IMG/VR virus record: IMGVR_UViG_3300047553_000733
Span: 1-64,000 of that record
Reading direction: 5' to 3' (one strand)
DNA: 64,000 nt
From: a virus
Part shown: positions 1 to 5,543 of the stretch, piece after piece
Layout of the letters: each line of letters starts with the position of its first letter
How positions within the stretch are numbered: position 1 is the stretch's first letter
The notes under the pieces: generated by a model
What the model saw: the letters and a program-made list of their open reading frames with translations, nothing else
Databases searched by the model: none
What the model was told of the DNA's origin: nothing
Position numbers and translations under genes: made by a program

Positions 1-7
1 CTAGGGG

Positions 8-34
8 TTGTGTGGTCTAAAAATCGTGTATAAT
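8..34 (+). promoter_or_regulatory. Promoter for the first gene, nearly leaderless
   Basis: A perfect -10 TATAAT lies at 29-34. The -35 is weak (TTGTGT at 8, 15-bp gap). The ATG at 42 falls at the expected transcription start, so the mRNA probably has no 5' leader. Confidence 0.5.
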
Positions 35-41
35 ACAGGAC

Positions 42-419
42 ATGGACAGAACAAAATTGCAACAATTCCTAACCCGACAAACCGACAGGGTTTGGGGTAG
101 GCTTTGCGAAAGTTATCCAAAATTGGTTAGATATAATCCGCCCATTATTAAACTGAATAATCGTTTGTGGCGCACTGCGGGTTATTGCCAACAGGATCAA
201 AATATTGTAGAATTGGGTTATAAATTTTTTATTGCAAACCAAAATTATTATGCTGAAATGATAGATATTATTTTACCGCATGAGATTATTCACCAAGCAG
301 ATTATAATTTATTTGGTGAAAGCGAGAAAAAATGTGGACATGGTAAAAATTGGTGTGCTATAATGGAAACCTACGGATTACCCGCTAACCCTCATCATTC
401 AATGGAGATTTTAAGATGA
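42..419 (+). CDS. SprT-like zinc metalloprotease-fold protein
   Basis: A 125-residue protein with the zinc-protease signature HEIIH (residues 80-84) followed by CGHGKNW (residues 98-104), the spacing seen in SprT-like proteins. The family includes DNA-protein crosslink proteases; the phage role is not known. No Shine-Dalgarno (SD) sequence precedes the ATG, which sits at the predicted +1 of its promoter. The stop overlaps the next ATG (ATGA), suggesting coupling. Fold assignment is fairly safe, substrate is not. Confidence 0.75.
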   Translation: MDRTKLQQFLTRQTDRVWGRLCESYPKLVRYNPPIIKLNNRLWRTAGYCQQDQNIVELGYKFFIANQNYYAEMIDIILPHEIIHQADYNLFGESEKKCGHGKNWCAIMETYGLPANPHHSMEILR

Positions 420-508
420 TTTTAGATATTATTGGTTTTAGCCTTTTGGCTTTTCATTTTTCTAGCCCATTTTGGATTAGCAAATTAATGGATTATATTG
501 GTGATTAA
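416..508 (+). CDS. Tiny hydrophobic protein, unknown
   Basis: A 30-residue frame starting in the ATGA overlap with the SprT-like gene and ending just before the next membrane-protein gene. It is aromatic and hydrophobic (MILDIIGFSLLAF at the N-terminus) and could be a single membrane-associated helix. Support is its coupling position only; I recognise no family. Confidence 0.45.
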   Translation: MILDIIGFSLLAFHFSSPFWISKLMDYIGD

Positions 509-509
509 A

Positions 510-725
510 ATGCTTAATATTATAAGTTGGTTTGGTACATTTACCAGTATATTCGGCAGTTTTTTGGTTGCCATGCAATATATTCAAATTGGATATATTG
601 CATTTATATTCGGCTCTGCCAGTTGGTTATATGTTGCATTTAAAACTAATAATCGTTCGCTTTTGGTTTTAAATACTACATTTTTTGTAGCCAATATAAT
701 CGGAATTTATAACGCTTTTAAATAA
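510..725 (+). CDS. Small multi-pass inner-membrane protein
   Basis: About 71 residues from the ATG at 510; a GTG at 501 is an alternative. Nearly the whole length is hydrophobic, with roughly three predicted membrane helices (around 2-22, 27-42, 50-70) split by a short polar loop (KTNNRS). It resembles the small PnuC/YgjV-like membrane proteins seen in phages, but that is resemblance only. It is the last gene of the first small operon. Confidence 0.6.
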   Translation: MLNIISWFGTFTSIFGSFLVAMQYIQIGYIAFIFGSASWLYVAFKTNNRSLLVLNTTFFVANIIGIYNAFK

Positions 726-726
726 A

Positions 727-752
727 AATAACCCTACTGCCGGTAGGGTTAT
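727..752 (-). terminator. Hairpin, terminator in the leftward direction
   Basis: An 11-bp perfect stem (AATAACCCTAC with its complement, 5-nt loop). On the minus strand it is followed by a T-rich run, so it looks like an intrinsic terminator for leftward RNA from the promoter at 763-792. It gives no good U-tract rightward. Confidence 0.6.
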
Positions 753-759
753 TGGCGCC

Positions 760-784
760 AAAATTATATCATATAATTTTGGCC
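760..784. promoter_or_regulatory. Operator palindrome over the leftward -10
   Basis: A perfect 12-bp inverted repeat with a 1-nt centre, CCAAAATTATAT-C and its complement, covers the -10 of the leftward promoter. A close relative with 10-bp arms lies at 1309-1331. The arrangement is what a dimeric repressor site would show. Confidence 0.6.
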
Positions 785-792
785 GGTGTCAA
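763..792 (-). promoter_or_regulatory. Leftward sigma-70-type promoter
   Basis: On the minus strand TTGACA and TATAAT are 18 bp apart. The start near 756 is followed at once by the hairpin terminator at 752-727, so the product would be an RNA of only about 40 nt. Confidence 0.65.
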
Positions 793-836
793 TAGGGACA
801 AACCCTAATGTTGCGAAAACATCAAAAACCCTAGTG

Positions 837-865
837 TTGACAGGGGATTGGGTTTTCCGTATAAT
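837..865 (+). promoter_or_regulatory. Consensus promoter for the HTH-like gene at 912
   Basis: Perfect TTGACA and TATAAT with a 17-bp spacer. The leader is about 40 nt and includes an AAAGG-type ribosome site before ATG 912. Confidence 0.85.
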
Positions 866-911
866 CTACTCTGTTAATTCGATAAATCCTAACTGTGAAA
901 GGCGATTTAAA

Positions 912-1238
912 ATGACTGCAAAAACTGTAAACTATACTCCCGAGCAAACCCTGCAAATGGTTGCAGATTATCAAGCCGGTGTTTCCGTGGAAACTATTGC
1001 CCAAAGCATGGGCAAAACTGTTCGCTCTGTGGTTGCAAAACTCTCACGCGAAAAAGTATATCAGGCTAAAACCTATGTTTCCAAAACTGGTGAAAAGCCC
1101 GTGAAAAAAGATGTTCACGCGGACGCTATCGGTGCAATTTTGCGATTGCCCGAAAATGATATTGATTCGCTCACCAAGGCGAACAAATCTGCCCTCAAAG
1201 CGATTTTTGACGCTTTGGCAAACTCAAAACCGATTTAA
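912..1238 (+). CDS. HTH-like small protein, YTPEQT family (copy 1)
   Basis: A 108-residue protein. I chose ATG 912 because the promoter at 837-865 lies inside the longer open frame and GGCGATTTAAAATG gives a ribosome site. The N-terminal half holds a helix-turn-helix-like segment (IAQSMGKTVRSVVAKLSRE, about residues 31-49); the C-terminal part is a short conserved helical domain (D-SLTKANKSALKAI). Paralogs lie at 1856, 3318, 23556 and, as a multi-repeat protein, 26882. DNA binding is inferred. The gene ends in its own terminator. Confidence 0.7.
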   Translation: MTAKTVNYTPEQTLQMVADYQAGVSVETIAQSMGKTVRSVVAKLSREKVYQAKTYVSKTGEKPVKKDVHADAIGAILRLPENDIDSLTKANKSALKAIFDALANSKPI

Positions 1239-1245
1239 TCGGTTT

Positions 1246-1270
1246 AAATCCCCGAAAGGGGATTTTTTAT
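1246..1270 (+). terminator. Intrinsic terminator after the first HTH-like gene
   Basis: Stem AAATCCCC/GGGGATTT with a GAAA tetraloop followed by a T run. A second small palindrome (AACCGATT-T-AATCGGTT) overlaps the stop codon just upstream. Confidence 0.85.
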
Positions 1271-1277
1271 TATCCTG

Positions 1278-1303
1278 AACTGAAGTGAGTGCTCACTTCA
1301 GTT
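1278..1303. promoter_or_regulatory. 26-bp perfect palindrome (GAAGTGAG type, copy 1)
   Basis: AACTGAAGTGAG-TG-CTCACTTCAGTT is fully symmetrical. The core GAAGTGAG(T/C)GCTCACTTC recurs at 1391-1412, which suggests a protein-binding site rather than a chance hairpin. It lies just downstream of the leftward start near 1306. Confidence 0.6.
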
Positions 1304-1308
1304 TGCGC

Positions 1309-1331
1309 CAAAATTATACCATAATTTTGGG
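1309..1331. promoter_or_regulatory. Operator palindrome, second copy
   Basis: CCAAAATTAT-ACC-ATAATTTTGG is a 10-bp inverted repeat over the -10 of the leftward promoter, matching the arrangement at 760-784. Confidence 0.6.
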
Positions 1332-1342
1332 GAGCGTGTCAA
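1313..1342 (-). promoter_or_regulatory. Leftward sigma-70-type promoter, second copy
   Basis: TTGACA and TATAAT on the minus strand, 18-bp spacer, with the same operator and the same GGCGC just downstream as the promoter at 763-792. The RNA would run into the palindrome at 1278-1303 and then antisense to the terminator of the HTH-like gene. Confidence 0.65.
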
Positions 1343-1356
1343 TAGGTGTTTTCCCT

Positions 1357-1376
1357 GTGTTGCGCTGGCGCAACAC
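1357..1376. promoter_or_regulatory. Palindrome GTGTTGCGC-TG-GCGCAACAC
   Basis: A 9-bp perfect inverted repeat in the regulatory hub, followed on the plus strand by CTTTT. It could be a protein site or a weak terminator. Confidence 0.4.
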
Positions 1377-1390
1377 TTTTGGTCAATTTT

Positions 1391-1412
1391 GCGAAGTGAG
1401 CGCTCACTTCGC
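1391..1412. promoter_or_regulatory. 22-bp perfect palindrome (GAAGTGAG type, copy 2)
   Basis: GCGAAGTGAGC with its exact mirror complement. It shares the GAAGTGAG core with the site at 1278-1303. No T run follows, so a binding site is more likely than a terminator. Confidence 0.6.
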
Positions 1413-1427
1413 GCCAGCAACGCAAAT

Positions 1428-1446
1428 GCGAATCATTATCATTTGC
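1428..1446. promoter_or_regulatory. Fur-box-like site
   Basis: Read on the minus strand the 19 bases GCAAATGATAATGATTCGC match the Fur consensus GATAATGATAATCATTATC at 14 of 19 positions by eye. It is nested in a wider inverted repeat (AATGCGAAT ... ATTCGCATT, 1426-1455). Iron control by the host Fur protein is inference. Confidence 0.5.
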
Positions 1447-1546
1447 ATTCGCATTACGATTTGACCAACCCACCATTTGGGTGCATTAAGCGCGCTGCGC
1501 CAGTGCAAAACCTCAAGTGGAAAAACTTGAAGGTGCCGGCGCGCCC

Positions 1547-1576
1547 ATTATACAGTGGAAAACCTTTACTTGTCAA
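1547..1576 (-). promoter_or_regulatory. Leftward sigma-70-type promoter, third copy
   Basis: TTGACA and TATAAT on the minus strand, 18-bp spacer. The predicted RNA begins near 1540 and soon meets a hairpin (ACTTGA arms, about 1511-1532) followed by TTTT, so it would also be very short. The stretch is a diverged repeat of 3203-3231. Confidence 0.6.
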
Positions 1577-1620
1577 GTGTATTTTTAGCGGCCGTGCCGA
1601 TAACCAGCAAAAATAGTCAC

Positions 1621-1649
1621 TTGCCGCAAGTGTCAAAACTATTTATAAT
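1621..1649 (+). promoter_or_regulatory. Promoter for the 47-residue gene at 1679
   Basis: TTGCCG and a perfect TATAAT 17 bp apart. The palindrome CACTTGC-C-GCAAGTG (1617-1631) covers the -35 and could be an operator. Confidence 0.65.
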
Positions 1650-1678
1650 TTATTTATTAAATCGGAAAGGAATCCAAC

Positions 1679-1822
1679 ATGATGCAACTTGAACTTTTTC
1701 CCCTGGAATTGACACAGTGGGAGTTGGAAAAACTTAACCAATGGGTTTATGAAATTTGTTGTGAGTGCTACCTACACGACGAATTTTTTGAAGTTGAACA
1801 GGGTAGCTTTGTTGAAGTATAA
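1679..1822 (+). CDS. Small acidic protein, unknown
   Basis: 47 residues with a good ribosome site (GGAAAGGAATCCAAC before ATG 1679). It has a Cys cluster (ICCECY) and many acidic and aromatic residues; no family recognised. Its stop codon lies inside the -10 of the next promoter (1794-1823). The regulated promoter and ribosome site support a real gene. Confidence 0.6.
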   Translation: MMQLELFPLELTQWELEKLNQWVYEICCECYLHDEFFEVEQGSFVEV

Positions 1823-1823
1823 T
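1794..1823 (+). promoter_or_regulatory. Promoter for the HTH-like gene at 1856
   Basis: TTGAAC and TATAAT with an 18-bp spacer. It lies within the end of the preceding coding region. Confidence 0.7.
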
Positions 1824-1855
1824 ATACTCTTAGACACACAGAAAGGAAATAAACT

Positions 1856-2164
1856 ATGACCGCCGAAGTCAACAAGGTTAACTACACACCTGAGCAAACG
1901 CTTGAAGTAGTTAGCAAGTACCAATCGGGTATGCCCGTGGAAATGATTGCTCGCGAAATGGGCAAAACCACTCGCAGTATCGTTGCCAAGCTCTCGCGCG
2001 AGGGCGTTTACCAAGCCAAAACCAAAGCCGCTCAACCTCGTGTTAAGAAGGCAGATCTGGTCGACAAGCTAGCACAAGCTTGCGGTGTCCCGGCTGAACA
2101 GTTTGAGTCGCTTGAAAAAGCTAACTTGGACGTACTGGAAGCACTTGCTACCAAGCTGGCGTAA
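1856..2164 (+). CDS. HTH-like small protein, YTPEQT family (copy 2)
   Basis: 102 residues, ribosome site AGAAAGGAAATAAACT before the ATG. It aligns through its length with the protein at 912: VNYTPEQTL near the N-terminus, IAREMGKTTRSIVAKLSRE as the HTH-like part, and ESLEKANLDVLEAL at the C-terminus. Basic residues lie between the two conserved parts. Probably a DNA-binding regulator or nucleoid-type protein; no target is visible from the protein alone. Confidence 0.7.
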   Translation: MTAEVNKVNYTPEQTLEVVSKYQSGMPVEMIAREMGKTTRSIVAKLSREGVYQAKTKAAQPRVKKADLVDKLAQACGVPAEQFESLEKANLDVLEALATKLA

Positions 2165-2196
2165 GCTAGCGCGGTTTAGGGTCAAAAAATTCTGAC

Positions 2197-2225
2197 TTGA
2201 ATTGAGACCCTAAATCCTATATAAT
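2197..2225 (+). promoter_or_regulatory. Promoter of a noncoding transcript
   Basis: TTGAAT and TATAAT, 17-bp spacer. The spacer contains a GACCCTAAA copy. No coding frame with a ribosome site follows. Confidence 0.7.
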
Positions 2226-2231
2226 AGATAT

Positions 2232-2410
2232 ATCGCAGTCGGGAAAGATAAACAAAATTAACCAGACCCATTACACCGCAAATCAGTCACTGTTAGTCGA
2301 CACACCTGTAATGCTCATGGTCTCTTTAATCCCAGTAGTCTGTTTGTTATAGCCACTACTTCAACCTAATAAAATCTTAGTAGTCCAGTGCTATTAACAA
2401 CGATTGCGAA
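2232..2410 (+). ncRNA. Structured noncoding RNA, about 180 nt
   Basis: The region after the promoter at 2197-2225 has no plausible gene but shows paired segments: ATTACA with TGTAAT (around 2271 and 2308), and ACTACT with AGTAGT enclosed by TAGC/GCTA (about 2347-2397). The 3' end is not clear; a T run near 2412 could end it, or it could run into the next RNA. Function unknown. Confidence 0.45.
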
Positions 2411-2419
2411 ATTTTTTAC

Positions 2420-2449
2420 TTGAACTATAAAGCTGTTTTGTTATATAAT
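2420..2449 (+). promoter_or_regulatory. Promoter of the large structured RNA
   Basis: TTGAAC and TATAAT, 18-bp spacer. The predicted start is near 2456. Confidence 0.75.
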
Positions 2450-2630
2450 ATATTTATAGTTTGATGAAGGGTGTAAGCGGTCACCGAGCAAATCACGGTG
2501 ATACTACTTAATTGTTGGGAAGCTAATCGCCGAGCAACAGCCCGTTACAGTTTATGGGTGTTATGAGCCTGGCGTATTTGTCCAGATAACAACTTGATTG
2601 GTGGCGAAGCCTCTACCACCAGCCCCCTAA

Positions 2631-2732
2631 ACCCTCTGATGAGTGCCCTGCAATGGGCCGAAACTCTAAGCATCGTGTCTAGTTGCTGACAGACTTCAAA
2701 ACTGCCACCTAGATGCACCTTAGGGTCAGGGT
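2631..2732 (+). ncRNA. Candidate hammerhead self-cleaving ribozyme
   Basis: The core is present: CUGAUGA at 2636-2642, GAAA at 2660-2663 and cleavage triplet GUC at 2725-2727. Stem I pairs ACCCU (2631-2635) with AGGGU (2728-2732). Stem II pairs GCCC with GGGC (2645-2648, 2655-2658) plus G2643-C2659, leaving U2644 bulged. Stem III pairs ACUCUAAG (2663-2670) with CUUAGGGU (2719-2726), one G-U, and has a long folded extension. Cleavage is predicted after C2727. The bulge and the use of a recurrent GACCCTAA word in the stems are the main doubts. Confidence 0.65.
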
Positions 2733-3120
2733 ATGAACCCAGCACATTGGCCTGTGGCCGCTGGTAATAGTAATACCCAACCGCTTTAACACGGTCGGCG
2801 GGATACAAGTGGATTGTACTCCGGAGAAAGAACTCCTTAAAATACAGCCATCTTCTAACACAAGAGCCTCGGCAGAGGTAATGCAAGTCTGGAGTCTTGC
2901 TGGCGCTAGGTATGGTGTGAACATACCACAACGACCCTAAACTGCGGAGGGTGCGTATAATATATCCAGTCAGAGACAACTGCACTAAACCGCTAGCAAA
3001 TGCGACAACCTATGTTACCGCACGGATATCGCAAGCACTGGAACTGTAGCGACTGAAACGTGCGCGGCTCGCGAGCCACAAAAACACGCTGTTTAGCTAA
3101 ATCACTGTGACGTGTTCAAA

Positions 3121-3159
3121 AGCCCCTACTACCGGCAGGTAGTAGGGGCTTTTGTTTTG
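3121..3159 (+). terminator. Strong terminator of the large RNA
   Basis: A 13-bp perfect stem (AGCCCCTACTACC and complement) with a GGCA loop, then TTTTGTTTT. Confidence 0.9.
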
Positions 3160-3202
3160 GTTTTTACAATTTAGGGTCCAAAATTTTAGCGCTGCTGCGC
3201 CA

Positions 3203-3231
3203 ATTATACAGTGCTAAACCTTGTTTGTCAA
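3203..3231 (-). promoter_or_regulatory. Leftward sigma-70-type promoter, fourth copy
   Basis: TTGACA and TATAAT on the minus strand, 17-bp spacer, in a sequence related to 1547-1576. The RNA would start near 3197 and meet GCGC-AGCA-GCGC followed by TAAAATTTT, again giving a very short product converging on the large RNA. Confidence 0.6.
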
Positions 3232-3270
3232 GTGGATTTTCTTGAAACTGACCCTAAACCGCAAAAAATA

Positions 3271-3299
3271 AAGCCTACTTAGCAAAACTAAGTAGGCTT
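3271..3299 (-). terminator. Terminator of the leftward operon 4465-3318
   Basis: Stem AAGCCTACTTAG with its complement and a 5-nt loop. On the minus strand it is followed by TTTATTTTTT. It may also act rightward. Confidence 0.85.
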
Positions 3300-3317
3300 T
3301 TGGCGTTATTGGGTGAG

Positions 3318-3641
3318 TTAAGTGCAATTGCCTTGGTTTAGGGTCAGTTTTCGTTCCAACAAAACCAGCACCCCTTTGTTTACCTTCTCCAAGCTCTCCA
3401 GTTGGTCGCTGGGGACGTCCAGAAGCTCAGCAAGGCGTTCGATATGCTCCGATTTTTTCACTGGCAGCTCACCACGCTTGTTGAGGTACTGTTTTTTCTG
3501 GTACACGCCCAGACTGCTCAGCTTAGCAATTATGCTACGTTCAGGTACTTCCAGCTCAACTGCAAGCTGCGTTACTGGTATACCGCCTTTATAGTCCTTG
3601 ATCAATTTATCTGTTACTTCTTTTGTGTATTTCATAGCCAT
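3318..3641 (-). CDS. HTH-like small protein, YTPEQT family (copy 3)
   Basis: 107 residues, a diverged paralog of the proteins at 912 and 1856: an HTH-like block (LAVELEVPERSIIAKLSSLG, about residues 26-45), then a linker with PVKKSEH, then ESLEKVNKGVLVLLERK. It overlaps the upstream gene by about 10 bases, so the two are probably co-translated. ATG 3641 or the ATG two codons later could be used. DNA binding is inferred. Confidence 0.7.
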   Translation of the reverse strand: MAMKYTKEVTDKLIKDYKGGIPVTQLAVELEVPERSIIAKLSSLGVYQKKQYLNKRGELPVKKSEHIERLAELLDVPSDQLESLEKVNKGVLVLLERKLTLNQGNCT

Positions 3642-4465
3642 GGCATTGCAAATGTATCTTGTTTAGGTTGTGTTTGTTCAGGTACTGTAAAAATCTCACT
3701 AGTAACTAGTGGTTCGGGCATCAAATCCCAGTTAATGGGATCTAAGATCATGTATTTAGTGCGCTTGCTGGGGTGTGCTATCCAGATTTGAGTAAGCATC
3801 GACTGTGTTAACTTGGGGAGTGTGCCTAGCTTGGTATGCTGAATGCCTGTTAGTGCCCAAGTACTTTCGGCAGGCTTCAATTCACCTGCCTTCTTGCCCG
3901 ATTTATTCATCAAGCCTTCACTTCTGATTGCCAGCAACTCCTCTGACCCTAAATCGCCAACAACTTGCAGTTGCTCCGCACTCAAGTTCACTGCCTCCAA
4001 GAGTTTAGGTTCTAGTAAGTACTCCAAGTGTTTTAGACCCTGCCAGCTCCCATAAGGTACGTCTTTGTAGAGCTTAAACCCCATTAGTATAAGTGGGGTA
4101 AACTGTGCGTACTGGGGGTGTTGTGTTTGGCTGGGCAGTAGTAATGACCTGGTAACCCTGCTGAGCTTCCACAACCCCTGCAGTTTAGGGTCCTGGCCAA
4201 CGTTGTGCTTGAGCGTGGCTAAAATATCCCAACGATCGCCAGAGTCTTTGACCAGCTTCCAGGTGCCAAAGTGTGCAACCAGCTGTGGCAGCAACCATTG
4301 GTGAAGTGGGGCAATATGCTCCTGTTTGATCCATTGCTCCAGCTCTACTTGACTCATGCTATTTATTGTGCTTAGTGGCAGTTCAAATATGTCTTGCTTT
4401 TTTAATATCATTTTTAAATTTAGTGGTTTGATTTTAGACGCAATTATCCTACTTATTAGTTGCAC
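3632..4465 (-). CDS. Unknown 260-277 residue protein
   Basis: A continuous frame; GTG 4465 (weak AAAGG upstream) or ATG 4411 (MILKKQDIF) could be the start. No signal peptide or membrane helix. The protein is rich in Trp, Leu and Lys with a helical look (SMSQVELEQWIKQ) and a Pro-rich end. I recognise no domain. It lies between its own promoter (4613-4642) and an HTH-like gene, so a regulatory role is possible but not shown. Confidence 0.6.
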   Translation of the reverse strand: MQLISRIIASKIKPLNLKMILKKQDIFELPLSTINSMSQVELEQWIKQEHIAPLHQWLLPQLVAHFGTWKLVKDSGDRWDILATLKHNVGQDPKLQGLWKLSRVTRSLLLPSQTQHPQYAQFTPLILMGFKLYKDVPYGSWQGLKHLEYLLEPKLLEAVNLSAEQLQVVGDLGSEELLAIRSEGLMNKSGKKAGELKPAESTWALTGIQHTKLGTLPKLTQSMLTQIWIAHPSKRTKYMILDPINWDLMPEPLVTSEIFTVPEQTQPKQDTFAMPWL

Positions 4466-4612
4466 TTAGCCTTTGGTCTTTGACCCTAAACTTACAAAAA
4501 TTGCTGTAATTAAGGGGCCCTCGTGTATCGTCCCTTATTACTAGCATTTTGTGTTGTTTAGGTCAACAACCACGGCTGTGCAACTTGTATCTGTCTCTGT
4601 AATTTATACAAT
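4466..4612 (-). other. Untranslated leader of the unknown gene
   Basis: About 140 bases between the leftward start and the first start codon. It contains a GACCCTAAAC copy (4482-4491) and an imperfect pairing of AAGGG and CCCTT segments (about 4513-4535). I see no known riboswitch. Confidence 0.35.
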
Positions 4613-4642
4613 ATTATAGCACACTAGGCAAATACTCTGCAA
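4613..4642 (-). promoter_or_regulatory. Leftward promoter
   Basis: Minus-strand TTGCAG and TATAAT, 18-bp spacer. Confidence 0.6.
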
Positions 4643-4693
4643 GCTAATTTTTTATGTGGAGGTTGTTACTGATTTTATTGGTTAGTGGGTACG

Positions 4694-4718
4694 AAAAAAG
4701 CCGCTTGTGCGGCTTTTT
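4694..4718 (-). terminator. Terminator of the 6.7-4.7 kb operon
   Basis: AAAAAGCCGC-TTGT-GCGGCTTTTT, symmetrical and usable in both directions, overlapping the stop codon of the last leftward gene. Confidence 0.85.
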
Positions 4719-5361
4719 AATCCCAGAGTGCCTGGTAGTACTTGCCAAACAGTTTAAATCCTTGTTGCTTTCTGTGTTCCCAGTGGTTGTGAGCCTCACT
4801 ATCATGCTTGATCTGGTAGATTTGCTGGTTTAGCTCTGCTTTAGGGTCAACCTCACTGTGGTCATAGAACTGGTCTTGACTGTCCGCGTTTTGGTGCTGT
4901 TCAAAAGCCCAGATCATTTCGTCGATAACATACTCCCAGCGTTGGTGCCAGAACTCGTCTGTATCCCACTCATTCTCCTTAGGCTTTGCGTGTGTACTCC
5001 ACAGGTGTTGTGGACAGTCAAAGTCGTCTACCTTAGGGCTGCCGTGCTTGGTAGCTTTCAGTTGACGGAGCATTGGCAGGATAATGATGCTCAGGGTATG
5101 ATCCATTGACCAGGTGTCGTACTTGTCAATACGCACATACTCTTGGCGCTTACGCTTCTTATCCAACCAGTTTAGGAACTTGGTAAGCTTGCTATCACTG
5201 CCGTCCTTGTTCTCTGCTAGCCAAGTGCCGAAGTTGTGCACCCAGTCTTTGTGTCTGGGAAAGCCCACTTCGTCCTTGACTTTTGGACTCCAAAAACACA
5301 GTAGTTCAGCAATTTGATAAGGCCCCCACCAAGTTTTGTAGGGTCCAATGATAACTTTCAT
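4717..5361 (-). CDS. Conserved phage protein, unknown function
   Basis: 214 residues starting MKVIIGPYKTWWGPYQIAEL, a signature I recognise from many tailed-phage hypothetical proteins. It is rich in Trp, His and charged residues with no membrane segment. A run of helices with KKRKRQEY near residue 90 and a conserved FGKYYQALWD end are visible. Function unknown. It overlaps the upstream proline-rich gene by 4 bases and ends in a terminator. Confidence 0.75.
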   Translation of the reverse strand: MKVIIGPYKTWWGPYQIAELLCFWSPKVKDEVGFPRHKDWVHNFGTWLAENKDGSDSKLTKFLNWLDKKRKRQEYVRIDKYDTWSMDHTLSIIILPMLRQLKATKHGSPKVDDFDCPQHLWSTHAKPKENEWDTDEFWHQRWEYVIDEMIWAFEQHQNADSQDQFYDHSEVDPKAELNQQIYQIKHDSEAHNHWEHRKQQGFKLFGKYYQALWD

Positions 5362-5543
5362 GGTAGTGGTCCTGTTATGGGTTCTTGTTCATCACCTTCT
5401 AGTGGTGGGGGAAATGGCCAAGGTGTTGGTGGATATGGCCAGGTCGCTGGCGGAGTGTGCTCGTCCAGTTCCTTGGCTAGTTGGTTTACCCTGTGAAACC
5501 ATTCTTCAATGGTTTTAATTGGTGTGGAATTCTCTGTCGACAT
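5358..5543 (-). CDS. Small proline-rich protein
   Basis: 61 residues: a helical N-terminal half (TIEEWFHRVNQLAKELDEH) and a Pro-rich tail (PPATWPYPPTPWPFPPP). It overlaps its neighbours on both sides by a few bases, the pattern of a coupled operon gene. No function recognised. Confidence 0.6.
   Translation of the reverse strand: MSTENSTPIKTIEEWFHRVNQLAKELDEHTPPATWPYPPTPWPFPPPLEGDEQEPITGPLP

Larger units (their letters stand above)
2456..3159 (+). ncRNA. Large structured noncoding RNA, about 700 nt
   Basis: A strong promoter upstream and a strong terminator downstream bracket about 700 nt with no convincing coding frame. Perfect local stems include TCACCG/CGGTGA (2481, 2496), TGGTGG/CCACCA (2599, 2616), GCAAG/CTTGC (2883, 2896), GGTATG/CATACC (2909, 2922), GGCTC/GAGCC (3066, 3073) and AACACG/CGTGTT (3083, 3111). 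It also holds a hammerhead-like core (2631-2732). Size, density of stems and phage setting recall ornate large RNAs such as GOLLD and ROOL, but I cannot assign it to either. Confidence 0.7.

Noticed and set aside
1389-1616. Open frame of 75 residues in the regulatory hub
   Set aside because: Made of palindromes and leftward promoter sequence, with no ribosome site.
2660-2695. Shorter alternative hammerhead using the GUC near 2677
   Set aside because: It gives only two pairs in stem III and a mismatched stem I; the version with cleavage after 2727 pairs far better.
2545-2985. Open frame of 146 residues on the minus strand
   Set aside because: It lies across the large structured RNA, has no ribosome site or promoter, and its composition is not protein-like.
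3402-3791. Plus-strand frame antisense to the HTH-like and unknown genes
   Set aside because: Antisense shadow with no ribosome site; the minus-strand genes have recognisable paralogs and coupled starts.
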